Shown: positions 1 to 7,673 of the stretch, piece by piece
How positions within the stretch are numbered: position 1 is the first letter of the stretch
Layout of the letters: every line of letters starts with the position of its first letter
Notes under the pieces: generated by a model
Told to the model about the DNA's origin: nothing
Database searches by the model: none
The model's input: the letters and a program-made list of their open reading frames with translations, nothing else
Made by a program: the position numbers and the translations under genes
NCBI GenBank assembly: GCA_964413265.1
Contig: CAYPRX010000088.1
Span: forward strand, 33,655-97,654
Reading direction: 5' to 3'
Source: CAVYGN01 sp964413265
Lineage (GTDB): Bacteria > Spirochaetota > Brevinematia > Brevinematales > JAOACQ01
Length of the DNA stretch: 64,000 nt

Positions 1-1377
1 AATTCCATGGAGGGGAAGCTGTATATAGGAATGGAGCAGGGCAGCTACCTGAAGAACGGCAATCCTATAAATTTTCAACTTTTTTTACTTACGATCATTT
101 GCGTGATGATACCTGTTGTTACTTTTTATATATGGGGAAGCCGCCTCATCTCATCGATCCGCAGTCTGGAGGAAGCGACTAATGCCGTTACCCAGGGAAA
201 TTATGATCATCAGATTCTTTCTTCCAGGAATGATGAGCTGGGCTATCTTTCTTATGTTTTTGATAAAATGGTATATGTTCTCAAGACCAATCATGAGATG
301 CTGAATCAGAACAACAGAGAATTGGCGCTGCTCAATCATTATATTGACGCAGTTTTCCAGAGCCTGATGGTAAATACTGTTGTTTTCGACCGTGAATACC
401 GGATTATACTTGCAAATCAGAGCGCGAAAAGCGAGTTAAAATTTCCGGGTAATAATCCCTCTCTGCACCTGTTCGAAATACCCTTCTTTGCCGGACACAA
501 GGAGGAATTGTCAGTCCTGGTTGAAAAAATATTCTGTGAGGCAACCCATGCTGTTCTCGATAAATTGAAATCCTCGAATAAGATTTATTCTGTTAACTTA
601 TACCCTGTAATAGAAAATGAGAATTCGGTGAACGGTATTATCATGGTTTTAATCGATATCACAGAGCATCTTTCACTGGAGAATGCAGTGATGAAGTCTG
701 AAAAATTGGCCGCGGTCGGTCAGTTCGCTGCAGGGATTGCTCATGAAATAGGAAACCCGATGGGAATCATCTTAAATCATGTCCAGCTTATCGCAACAGG
801 GAAACTATCCAAAGAGGAGGAGAGGGTATATATAGCCAGGGTTGAATCTGAGGTTAAAAGGATCAATGTGTTGATCCAGCGTCTTTTAAGTTTCTCTCGA
901 GATGAAACTCAAAGTATGGGCCTCATCAATCTTACCCAGCTTGTCCGCCAGATACTGGACCTTTTCGAGCCGAAATTCAAAGAGAAAAAGGTAAAATTGT
1001 CTCTTAATTTCCATTCGGATAGAATTATGATAAGGGGTAACACGGATTCGCTCAAGCAGGTATTTTTTAATATTATTAACAACGCTATTCAGTCCATTCA
1101 TCATCAGCATGGGAGGGTGGATGTAAATATTGAACGGGAAAAGGAGAAAACCCTTGTAAGCGTCCTGGACAACGGTACCGGAATAGAGGAAGAATACCTT
1201 GATAAAATATTCGATCCTTTCTTTACCAATAAGGGCAAAAATAATACAGGGCTTGGCCTGCCGCTAAGCTATAACATCATGAAAAGACATTACGGAGATA
1301 TCAACGTAAAAAGCAATGCAGGAAAGGGTACGGAAGTCGATATCATATTTCCTAATGGAGCGGGGCATGCAAAATAA
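1..1377 (+). CDS. Sensor histidine kinase, NtrB-like, 5'-truncated by window edge
   Basis: Membrane sensor kinase that should phosphorylate the response regulator encoded next. The frame is open to base 1, so the true start and probably a first membrane helix and periplasmic domain lie upstream; the first ATG is at 7. From that ATG: membrane helix about residues 24-45, HAMP linker about 46-100, PAS-like domain about 105-220, HisKA with H-box AHEIGNP (His246), then HATPase with N-box NIINNAIQS, G1 box DNGTGI and G2 GLGLPLS. The PAS plus NtrB-type H-box arrangement is the class that pairs with sigma-54 activators. The stop overlaps the next gene by 11 bases, indicating translational coupling. 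The signal sensed cannot be read here; neighbouring sugar-binding proteins suggest a carbohydrate. Confidence 0.9.
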   Translation, partial: NSMEGKLYIGMEQGSYLKNGNPINFQLFLLTIICVMIPVVTFYIWGSRLISSIRSLEEATNAVTQGNYDHQILSSRNDELGYLSYVFDKMVYVLKTNHEMLNQNNRELALLNHYIDAVFQSLMVNTVVFDREYRIILANQSAKSELKFPGNNPSLHLFEIPFFAGHKEELSVLVEKIFCEATHAVLDKLKSSNKIYSVNLYPVIENENSVNGIIMVLIDITEHLSLENAVMKSEKLAAVGQFAAGIAHEIGNPMGIILNHVQLIATGKLSKEEERVYIARVESEVKRINVLIQRLLSFSRDETQSMGLINLTQLVRQILDLFEPKFKEKKVKLSLNFHSDRIMIRGNTDSLKQVFFNIINNAIQSIHHQHGRVDVNIEREKEKTLVSVLDNGTGIEEEYLDKIFDPFFTNKGKNNTGLGLPLSYNIMKRHYGDINVKSNAGKGTEVDIIFPNGAGHAK

Positions 1378-2680
1378 AAGTAATTTTAGAATACTTATAG
1401 TCGATGATGAGATAGGTATGAGCGAGGGTATGAAAAAAGTATTGAATTTGGAGGGTTTTACAGTAAATACAACTGAAAGCGGCCTTGAAGCGGTCAAACT
1501 GATTCAAAGCGGCCTCTATAAACTCGTTTTTGTGGATTTAAAGCTTCCTGACATTGACGGTGTTGAGGTTGTAAGAAGGATAAACACTGAAAATGTGATA
1601 GTGGTGATAATTACAGCCTTTGCAACAGTTGAAACAGCCGTTACAGCTATGAAATGCGGAGCAGCAGATTACATTAAAAAACCATTTGATATTTCAGATA
1701 TAATCGGGATTTCCGAGCGGTTCTACTTAAAAACGATGCTCAAAAGACCAGAGGGAATTGAAAAAGAGGATGAGTATAAGATTGTTTATAAAAGCGGGGT
1801 AATGGAAGAAATTATAGAGAAAGTCAGGAAAATAAAGGATTGGGACATGCCTGTACTCATTCTAGGAGAAAGCGGGACCGGCAAAGAAATAATAGCCCGA
1901 ATGATCCATTCTTCCGGGAAAAGGAGTTTAGAACCATTTGTAGCAGTAAACTGCGCAGCAATTCCGCATGATTTACTGGAAAGTGAATTGTTTGGTCATG
2001 AAAAGGGGGCTTTCACCGGTGCTTTACAGAGAAAACCCGGACGGTTTGAACTGGCCCGGGGAGGTGTGCTTTTTCTGGATGAAATAGGCGATATGAATAT
2101 ATCTCTTCAGTCGAAACTGCTTCGGGCGATTGAATCCAGGGTTTTTGAACCGGTTGGCAGTGTAAAACCTGTTGAATTTCATGCCAGGATAATCGCCTCT
2201 ACCAACCAGAACCTGTCTGAATTGATCCGTAAGAAGAGGTTTCGGGAGGATCTGTATCACCGCTTAAACGGCGTGAAGATCATAATTCCACCTCTGCGAG
2301 AGAGGCAGGACGATATTGCTCCATTAATTGATTATTTCAAGGCCAAATTTGAAACGATGTACAGGAAGGAAAAAATAAATATTTCGACGGAAGCGATGCG
2401 CAACCTCAAGAATTACAGCTGGTCGGGTAATGTGAGGGAATTGAAGAATTTGATAGAATCAGCAATTCTTCTTTCTGGTTCGAAGAGTATTCTTTTCCCT
2501 GAGGATTTTTCCATAGATTTTCCATTAGGTGACGATTTTTCTTCAGAGCTTGACGACAGGGAGAAAAAAAATATTCTGGAAGCATTATCCAGCAACCAGT
2601 TTAACCGATCCCTTGCGGCAAAGGCTTTAAAGATAAGCCGGAAAACCTTATATAACAAGATGAAAAAATATTCTTTATGA
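1367..2680 (+). CDS. Sigma-54-dependent response regulator (NtrC family)
   Basis: Enhancer-binding activator of sigma-54 RNA polymerase. The ATG at 1367 was chosen over an upstream in-frame codon at 1316 because it follows GGAG and starts directly before the receiver domain. Domains: receiver about 1-120 with phospho-acceptor Asp57 (VDLKLPD); AAA+ about 135-375 with Walker A GESGTGKE, the GAFTGA loop that contacts sigma-54, and Walker B VLFLDEIGD; C-terminal Fis-type helix-turn-helix about 395-438 (RSLAAKALKISRKTLYNKM). All key residues are intact. It overlaps the kinase gene, and two sigma-54 promoters lie within 2.6 kb downstream, the likely targets. Confidence 0.95.
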   Translation: MQNKSNFRILIVDDEIGMSEGMKKVLNLEGFTVNTTESGLEAVKLIQSGLYKLVFVDLKLPDIDGVEVVRRINTENVIVVIITAFATVETAVTAMKCGAADYIKKPFDISDIIGISERFYLKTMLKRPEGIEKEDEYKIVYKSGVMEEIIEKVRKIKDWDMPVLILGESGTGKEIIARMIHSSGKRSLEPFVAVNCAAIPHDLLESELFGHEKGAFTGALQRKPGRFELARGGVLFLDEIGDMNISLQSKLLRAIESRVFEPVGSVKPVEFHARIIASTNQNLSELIRKKRFREDLYHRLNGVKIIIPPLRERQDDIAPLIDYFKAKFETMYRKEKINISTEAMRNLKNYSWSGNVRELKNLIESAILLSGSKSILFPEDFSIDFPLGDDFSSELDDREKKNILEALSSNQFNRSLAAKALKISRKTLYNKMKKYSL

Positions 2681-2728
2681 ATAATTTCGGTCTTATATAT
2701 TTCATCTATTGACCTGCTTTGAGCAAAA

Positions 2729-2744
2729 TGGCATATGTTTTGCG
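2729..2744 (+). promoter_or_regulatory. Sigma-54 (-24/-12) promoter for the orphan binding protein
   Basis: TGGCATATGTTTTGCG places the diagnostic GG (2730-2731) exactly 10 bases before the GC (2742-2743), as in the TGGCAC-N5-TTGC consensus, with one departure in the -24 box (T for C). Predicted start of transcription is near 2755, about 20 bases before the ATG at 2776. It lies just after the gene for a sigma-54 activator. Confidence 0.75.
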
Positions 2745-2775
2745 AATACTTTATAGAAATATAAAGGGGTTTTTC

Positions 2776-3750
2776 ATGAAATCATCAAGTAAGCTTTATG
2801 TGATAAATTTATTGTGCTCAGCGATTTTACTGGTGGTTCTTCTTCCCGGATTGGCGCTGCAAAAAGAATCAAAGAAAAAACTCGCATTTGTAATGATCCC
2901 TAAGGGAGTGAACCCGTATTTTGATCCCTGCTTTGAGGGATTTCATGATGCCGGGTTAAAATATAATGTAAACGTGGAAATGATCAGCCCGCCGAAGTTT
3001 GATCTGGCCCTTCAGGTCGAAGTTATTGAAGACCAGATAGCGCAGAAGGTTGACGGCATAGCGATATCAGCCGTTCAGGATTCCGGTTTGTCAGCTTCGA
3101 TTGATAAGGCTATAAAATCCGGCATAAAAGTGATAACATTCGATGCGCCTGCGCCTTCTACAAGGGCAATGAGCTATGTGGGTACAGACAATTATCAGGC
3201 CGGCTACCAGGCCGGGAAAAAGCTGATTTCACTTTTCAGGCAGAAATCCGGAGAGATTGCGGTACTGCAGGGAGGTATTGAGGCAGCGAACTTAAACCTG
3301 AGGGTAAAAGGCCTGAAACAAGCGTTATCTGACATGGCCCCGAACATCCGAATTATGGCGGTAGAAGATACAACCAGCGATTATGCAATTGCGGTAAGTA
3401 AAACGGAGGAGCTGATCAAAAACTATCAGAAGCTGAAAGCTATCATTGCGGTTTCAGCTTATGAAGGCCCGGCAGCGGCTCTGGCTGTAAAGGAATGCGG
3501 CAGGAAAGATATTATAATCGGCGGTTTTGATGATTTAAAGGACACGCTGAAGGGAATCAGGAATGGGGATATCAGCTTTACCATCGTACAGAGTACGTAT
3601 AAAATGGGGTGGCTTTCCTTCATTCTTCTCCTGGATCTGGTTAATAATAAAAGTGTTCCTCAGGTTGTCGACACGGGTATTGTTATAGTCGATAAAAACA
3701 ATATTGACAGCTATGCCTTGGAAATGAGGAAAATTATTGATAAGTATTAA
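2776..3750 (+). CDS. Periplasmic sugar-binding protein (Peripla_BP_4), orphan
   Basis: Periplasmic binding protein of the ribose/galactose type I fold, 324 residues. The ATG at 2776 was chosen because it follows AAGGGG at good spacing and gives a clean start before a hydrophobic signal segment (about residues 8-28); upstream in-frame codons lie within the sigma-54 promoter. The mature part begins KKKLAFVMIPKGVNPYF and continues with the usual two-lobe pattern (DGIAISAVQ, GTDNYQAGYQAG, IIGGFDD). No permease or ATPase gene is attached directly; the next transporter genes have their own promoters and their own binding protein. It could feed that transporter or, given the adjacent kinase, act as a periplasmic co-sensor as ChvE does for VirA (inference). 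Confidence 0.88.
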   Translation: MKSSSKLYVINLLCSAILLVVLLPGLALQKESKKKLAFVMIPKGVNPYFDPCFEGFHDAGLKYNVNVEMISPPKFDLALQVEVIEDQIAQKVDGIAISAVQDSGLSASIDKAIKSGIKVITFDAPAPSTRAMSYVGTDNYQAGYQAGKKLISLFRQKSGEIAVLQGGIEAANLNLRVKGLKQALSDMAPNIRIMAVEDTTSDYAIAVSKTEELIKNYQKLKAIIAVSAYEGPAAALAVKECGRKDIIIGGFDDLKDTLKGIRNGDISFTIVQSTYKMGWLSFILLLDLVNNKSVPQVVDTGIVIVDKNNIDSYALEMRKIIDKY

Positions 3751-3767
3751 TTTCACTTCACTTGAAT

Positions 3768-3820
3768 ATGACTCAGGATAATTACTCAATATTGCTCACA
3801 ATTACTCATTATGGGTAAAT
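3768..3820 (+). repeat. Short direct/inverted repeats, candidate activator binding sites
   Basis: ATTACTCA (3781-3788), ATTGCTCA (3791-3798) and ATTACTCA (3801-3808) repeat every 10 bases, one helical turn; a further ATGACTCA lies at 3768-3775. The last copy forms an imperfect dyad with TGGGTAAAT at 3812-3820. The array sits roughly 125-180 bases before the predicted sigma-54 start site, a usual position for NtrC-family enhancers. Assignment to the adjacent activator is inference. Confidence 0.5.
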
Positions 3821-3921
3821 TATGAAAATCAATTTACGAGGCTGCATTTTATGATTATGTTACATTTTCTATTTATATGAGAAATAATAATTTGTGATAT
3901 TAATTGGTTATGGGGCAATCT

Positions 3922-3937
3922 TGGCACTTTAGTTGCA
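3922..3937 (+). promoter_or_regulatory. Sigma-54 promoter, near-perfect consensus
   Basis: TGGCACTTTAGTTGCA matches TGGCAC-N5-TTGCA at every consensus base; GG (3923-3924) and GC (3935-3936) are separated by exactly 10 bases. Predicted start is near 3948, giving a leader of about 160 bases before the binding-protein gene at 4109. With the activator gene at 1367-2680 this is strong evidence for sigma-54 control of the transporter operon. Confidence 0.88.
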
Positions 3938-3995
3938 TGATAATAAAATAATTCTGTTTATACTTTAAAGATAATCATAAGGTCGAAAAATTTGC

Positions 3996-4024
3996 TTGAC
4001 ATTTAAAAATCTGAAAAGTAATAT
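3996..4024 (+). promoter_or_regulatory. Sigma-70-type promoter
   Basis: TTGACA (3996-4001), 17-base spacer, TAATAT (4019-4024). It lies downstream of the sigma-54 promoter and in the same direction, so the transporter operon appears to have a housekeeping promoter as well as an inducible one. Confidence 0.7.
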
Positions 4025-4108
4025 TAAATAATTTTGAAGAGGAGGTATGTTTCCGGGTAATAACCGGCAACCGAGAAATATAATAAAATTCTGATAAGGA
4101 GGATGGTT

Positions 4109-5101
4109 ATGTTAAAATACCTGATTTCTGTGTTTGTGCTTTTTAGTGCTGTTTTATTATCACCCTGTGCCTACTCGGCGGATGCGAAGAAGCAGTTTGA
4201 AGGGATCACAATCACATTTTTCTGCGGTGGTACCGAAGGCGGAGCTTTTGAATCCGTCGTTTACAGGGGAGCTAAGGCCGCCGAAAACGACCTCGGCTGC
4301 AAGATCGAATATATCTGGTCTGACTGGCTGCCTGACAAGATGATAGCCCAGTTCAAGGACGCTGTGGCAAGAAGGCCTGACGGCATAGCCATTATGGGAC
4401 ATCCAGGTGTTGCTGCATTTATGCCGCTTGTCGAAGAAGCTGAAAAGAAAGGGATCATAGTCACGAGTATGAACACCACCCTTCCGGAAATCGAGGCCAA
4501 ATATAAGAACAACGGCTTCGGTTATGTAGGCCAGGAACTCTATGCTTCGGGCCTGCTCCTGGGCAAGGGCGCAGCGGAACGAGCCGGCCTTAAAAAAGGC
4601 GACCGGGCCATGGTTTGGGGGCTTCTGAGCCAGCCGACAAGAGGTTTGAGGACAAAGGGTTGCGTAGATGCCCTCAAAGAACTTGGAATAACTGTCGACT
4701 ACTATGAAATATCGGACGCCATCAATGCTGACGCTTCGCAGGGTACTCCGGTTGTCACAAGTTATATCTCAGCGCATCCTGATGTCAAACTGATAATAAC
4801 TGATCATGGCAACCTGACTTCTACACTACCCACCTATTTGAAAGCTGCGAAGAAAAAACCCGGCGAGATCTTTGGTGCAGGGTTCGATCTGGGTGCCGCT
4901 ACTGTAGACGGAATCAAGGGTGGCTGGATCGGAGCTGTGCTGGATCAGCAGGAATGGCTGCAGGGTTATCTGCCCGTTCTGCAGATCTGCCTCAATAAAA
5001 AATACGGGTTTTCGGGACTGCACATAGATACCGGCGCGGCTATTATTGATAAGAACAATATCGAACTTGTCGCTCCTTTGGCAAAAGCTGGTATAAGATG
5101 A
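4109..5101 (+). CDS. Sugar ABC transporter substrate-binding protein (CUT2)
   Basis: Periplasmic binding protein of 330 residues that delivers a sugar to the ATPase and permease encoded next. The ATG at 4109 was chosen because AAGGAGG (4096-4102) abuts the alternative ATG at 4103 but is six bases from 4109. A signal peptide spans about residues 1-22 with likely cleavage after AYSA. The mature protein starts with ITITFFCGGTEGGAF and keeps the type I pattern (DGIAIMGHPGV, GYVGQELYASG, GAGFDLG). Its C-terminal AAIIDKNNIE resembles IVIVDKNNID of the upstream binding protein, so the two are related. It overlaps the ATPase gene by four bases (ATGA). The exact sugar cannot be told; FrcB-type fructose or ribose-like substrates are possible. 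Confidence 0.9.
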   Translation: MLKYLISVFVLFSAVLLSPCAYSADAKKQFEGITITFFCGGTEGGAFESVVYRGAKAAENDLGCKIEYIWSDWLPDKMIAQFKDAVARRPDGIAIMGHPGVAAFMPLVEEAEKKGIIVTSMNTTLPEIEAKYKNNGFGYVGQELYASGLLLGKGAAERAGLKKGDRAMVWGLLSQPTRGLRTKGCVDALKELGITVDYYEISDAINADASQGTPVVTSYISAHPDVKLIITDHGNLTSTLPTYLKAAKKKPGEIFGAGFDLGAATVDGIKGGWIGAVLDQQEWLQGYLPVLQICLNKKYGFSGLHIDTGAAIIDKNNIELVAPLAKAGIR

Positions 5102-5871
5102 ATCACCGGCAGGATGAGGTGGAACTGCTCAGGCTAAAGAATATCTATAAATCATTCGGTGAAGTAAAAGTTCTGAGAGATATTGACTTCCATGTAGGAA
5201 AGAATGAGATTGTCGGTCTTGTAGGTGACAACGGCGCGGGGAAATCAACCCTGATAAAAATCATAACCGGGGTCCACCTTCCGACAGCGGGTGATATCTA
5301 CTACAAGGGAGAAAGGATCACTATACATTCTGTCAAAAGATCCAGGGAGCTGGGGATTGAGACGGTTTATCAGGAAAGAGCGCTGGCGGACCAGCAGTCT
5401 ATGTGGAGGAACTTATTTGCCGGAAGAGAGGTGGTTGATGCCCTGGGTTTTTTAAAAGTTAAAGAAGAAAGGGCTCAGACGGAAAGGCTTCTCAGGGAGC
5501 AGATGGGGTATACTTCAGAGGCTGTGACTGTTGAATCCGATGTGAAATATCTTTCCGGTGGTGAAAAGCAGGGTATAGCTATCAGCAGGGCTCTATTCTT
5601 CAACGCTGATCTGATTATTCTAGACGAACCCACGACAGGGCTTTCCCTCTCCGAAACACAAAAGGTGCTCGATATGGTGACCACCATAAAGAGAATGGGG
5701 AAGTCGGCTATTTTCATCTCTCATAATATTTACTATGTATACCCTGTTGTGGACAGGTTCGTTATACTTGACAGGGGAAAGATTGCGGGAGATATCTTAA
5801 AAAAGGATATTACCCAGGAAGACCTGGTGAGCAGAATGCTTCATCTTGCCAAAACCGGAACTCTAACATGA
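5098..5871 (+). CDS. Sugar ABC transporter ATP-binding protein (single-domain, FrcA-like)
   Basis: Cytoplasmic ATPase powering sugar import, 257 residues. Motifs: Walker A GDNGAGKST (about 41-49), Q-loop VYQERALAD, signature LSGGEKQG, Walker B LIILDEPTTG and H-loop SHN. Most CUT2 ATPases (RbsA, MglA) are double-length; this one is single-domain as in FrcA and must act as a homodimer. It overlaps the binding-protein gene by four bases. A 15-bp hairpin separates it from the permease gene, so the two parts of the operon may be expressed at different levels. Confidence 0.93.
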   Translation: MNHRQDEVELLRLKNIYKSFGEVKVLRDIDFHVGKNEIVGLVGDNGAGKSTLIKIITGVHLPTAGDIYYKGERITIHSVKRSRELGIETVYQERALADQQSMWRNLFAGREVVDALGFLKVKEERAQTERLLREQMGYTSEAVTVESDVKYLSGGEKQGIAISRALFFNADLIILDEPTTGLSLSETQKVLDMVTTIKRMGKSAIFISHNIYYVYPVVDRFVILDRGKIAGDILKKDITQEDLVSRMLHLAKTGTLT

Positions 5872-5874
5872 AAA

Positions 5875-5907
5875 AAATGGCCTGTCCGCATCGCGGACAG
5901 GCCATTT
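5875..5907. terminator. Perfect 15-bp hairpin between ATPase and permease genes
   Basis: AAATGGCCTGTCCGC (5875-5889), loop ATC, then its exact reverse complement (5893-5907). On the plus strand only TTT follows, so it should be a weak or partial terminator or an mRNA-stabilising element. On the minus strand the arm is followed by seven Us (plus-strand A5871-5877), so it is an efficient terminator for antisense transcription. It starts at the last base of the ATPase stop codon. Confidence 0.7.
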
Positions 5908-5942
5908 ATACAGCCAAAATATAATATTATCAGGGGTTCCCT

Positions 5943-6914
5943 ATGAAAAAACGTGACTACAGGCTCATGCTAAAGGGTTTGAAATTAGAAATAAGCATAT
6001 TTATCGTTTTTATTATAGTCTATGGGGTATTCCTCATAGGTAACCCCAGGGTTTTTACAAATTACGATATTTATTATTCCTTCATGTCCACCATCCCCTT
6101 TACCGGGATCCTGGCCCTTGCGATGACATTTGTAGTGATTCTGGGGGAGATTGACCTTTCATTCCCTTCCGTCCTGGCATTTTGTGGCTGGATATTCGGG
6201 ACTGTATTTGTTATTTCAAAAAATATCTGGCTTGCCGCATTATGCTGTTTCTCAACAGGCATCGCTGCAGGATTTCTTAACTCCCTGCTTATTGTGAAGA
6301 TAGGGATACCATCGATTGTGGCGACAATCGGGACTCAGTTTTTTTTCCGGGGGCTTGTAAATGTTGTGGCACAGGGAAACGGCATAGCCCTGGTGGATGC
6401 TAAAACCACTATTTTCTACAACCTCTGTGTAGGGAGGATAGGTGATGAAGTTCCGGCACAGGCCGTATGGTTCCTTGTATTGGGAATAGGATTCTGGCTT
6501 CTCCTTAAAAGACATAAGTTCGGATCCCATGTTCTTTTTGTCGGCGATAACAAGGACAGTGCACGGATGATGGGTATTAACAACGATATGATAAAGACAG
6601 TAGTTTTCGTTCTGATGGGAGTAATAACCGCTTTTGTTTCGATATTGTCGAACCTGGAAGTAACCTATTTTTATCCCAACCAGGGACAGGGCTATCTACT
6701 GACCACACTGGCTGCTGTTTTTATTGGAGGCACGTCAGTTTTCGGGGGCATGGGTTCAATGTTCGGAACCTTCATAGGTGCGCTTATTATCGGTTCTCTT
6801 GAGGCAGGAATTATCGCTCTGGGTATGTCAGGGTTCTGGATCCAGCTTATCTACGGTGCCATCATTATGGTATCGGTGACTATATATGCAGTTATGCAGC
6901 CAAAAAAGGGTTAA
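5943..6914 (+). CDS. Sugar ABC transporter permease (BPD_transp_2, RbsC/FrcC-like)
   Basis: Inner-membrane channel subunit of the CUT2 sugar importer, 323 residues with about nine to ten hydrophobic segments. Family features: GILALAMTFVVILGEIDLSFPSV near the N-terminus, NSLLIVKIGIPSIVATIGTQF in the middle, FVGDNKDSARMMGIN before the coupling region and GGTSVFGGMGSMFGTFIGA near the C-terminus. The start follows AGGGG at 5932. It is the last gene of the operon, followed by a strong terminator. Its usual partners are the ATPase and binding protein immediately upstream. Confidence 0.93.
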   Translation: MKKRDYRLMLKGLKLEISIFIVFIIVYGVFLIGNPRVFTNYDIYYSFMSTIPFTGILALAMTFVVILGEIDLSFPSVLAFCGWIFGTVFVISKNIWLAALCCFSTGIAAGFLNSLLIVKIGIPSIVATIGTQFFFRGLVNVVAQGNGIALVDAKTTIFYNLCVGRIGDEVPAQAVWFLVLGIGFWLLLKRHKFGSHVLFVGDNKDSARMMGINNDMIKTVVFVLMGVITAFVSILSNLEVTYFYPNQGQGYLLTTLAAVFIGGTSVFGGMGSMFGTFIGALIIGSLEAGIIALGMSGFWIQLIYGAIIMVSVTIYAVMQPKKG

Positions 6915-6968
6915 AAGAAGCTAATTGAACGCTGAAGGGTTACCGGATAAAATCCTATATCGCAGCGG

Positions 6969-7020
6969 GGGGCAGTAGTAAGAGTGGGGTCAGATCTTAT
7001 CTGCTGCCCCTATTTTTTTT
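6969..7020 (+). terminator. Rho-independent terminator of the sugar transporter operon
   Basis: GGGGCAGTAG (6969-6978) pairs with CTGCTGCCCC (7001-7010) with one G-U pair, extended inside by TAAG/CTTA, and is followed by TATTTTTTTT. The 3' arm overlaps the 3' end of the convergent flavoprotein gene. Confidence 0.85.
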
Positions 7021-7577
7021 AAGAGCCAGGATATTTTCTTTCCAAGATCATGCATGGTCTCCATACCTTCTTTATCCCCTTCGACATCTCCGATATTTCT
7101 TCCATAGCCGATATTCCAGTACTTTGAACCGGGTATAATCATTCCCCCAATTAAAAAGAAATGATTTATCGTGTCGAAAGTATGAATTGCTCCAGCACGC
7201 CTGACAGCGACTACTGCCGCTCCGACCTTGTATGAGAACATGCAGTCATTTGCTCTGGAAACGTAGCCGGTCCTGTCAATAAAGGCCTTTATTTCGGAAG
7301 TAACGTCTGCGAAATAAGTGGGAGAACCTATGATAATACCGTCTGCCCTGCTCATTTTATCTATGCATTCGTTTACTATATCGTCATCAAAGGCGCATTT
7401 TCTGTTTTTATTTTTAAAGCACTTCAGGCAGGCGATACAGCCATGGATTTTTTTCCCGGCAAACTGGTAAAGTTCAGTTTCAATACCCTCATTTTCAATT
7501 TCCTTCAGGACCGTTTTCAGCAATATTGCGGTATTGCCGTCTTTCCTGGGGCTTCCATTAAATGCTACTACTTTCAT
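6990..7577 (-). CDS. Iron-sulfur flavoprotein / NADPH-dependent FMN reductase family
   Basis: Flavodoxin-fold redox protein, 195 residues. FNGSPRKDGNTAIL at the N-terminus is the FMN phosphate-binding loop; GCIACLKCFKNKNRKC is a compact cysteine cluster of the type that binds a 4Fe-4S centre in the Isf family; GSPTYFADVTSEIKAFIDR is the second flavin-contact motif. The likely role is electron transfer or reduction of quinones or other small molecules in the cytoplasm; the physiological partner is unknown. The start follows AAGGAG at good spacing. It stands alone on the minus strand, with its 3' end inside the operon terminator from the other strand. Confidence 0.87.
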   Translation of the reverse strand: MKVVAFNGSPRKDGNTAILLKTVLKEIENEGIETELYQFAGKKIHGCIACLKCFKNKNRKCAFDDDIVNECIDKMSRADGIIIGSPTYFADVTSEIKAFIDRTGYVSRANDCMFSYKVGAAVVAVRRAGAIHTFDTINHFFLIGGMIIPGSKYWNIGYGRNIGDVEGDKEGMETMHDLGKKISWLLKKIGAADKI

Positions 7578-7673
7578 GATATCTCCTTATTTGACTTCCC
7601 GCTTACAAAATAATAGTATAAAGACTCTTTATTTTCTTCGCCATTTTAATGTCATTGGGAGGATCATACCATT

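Larger units (their letters stand above)
3751..4108 (+). other. 358-bp regulatory intergenic region before the sugar ABC operon
   Basis: No coding region is supported here. It contains, in order, an array of ATTRCTCA-like repeats (3768-3820), a near-consensus sigma-54 promoter (3922-3937), a sigma-70-type promoter (3996-4024), and a strong AAGGAGG ribosome-binding site at 4096-4102 that sets the start of the next gene at 4109. A 15-codon frame at 4047-4094 follows GGAGG with only one base of spacing and is not credible as a leader peptide. Confidence 0.7.

Noticed and set aside
4047..4094. 15-codon leader peptide candidate after GGAGG
   Set aside because: Spacing from GGAGG to the ATG is a single base, and the peptide has no regulatory codon runs.
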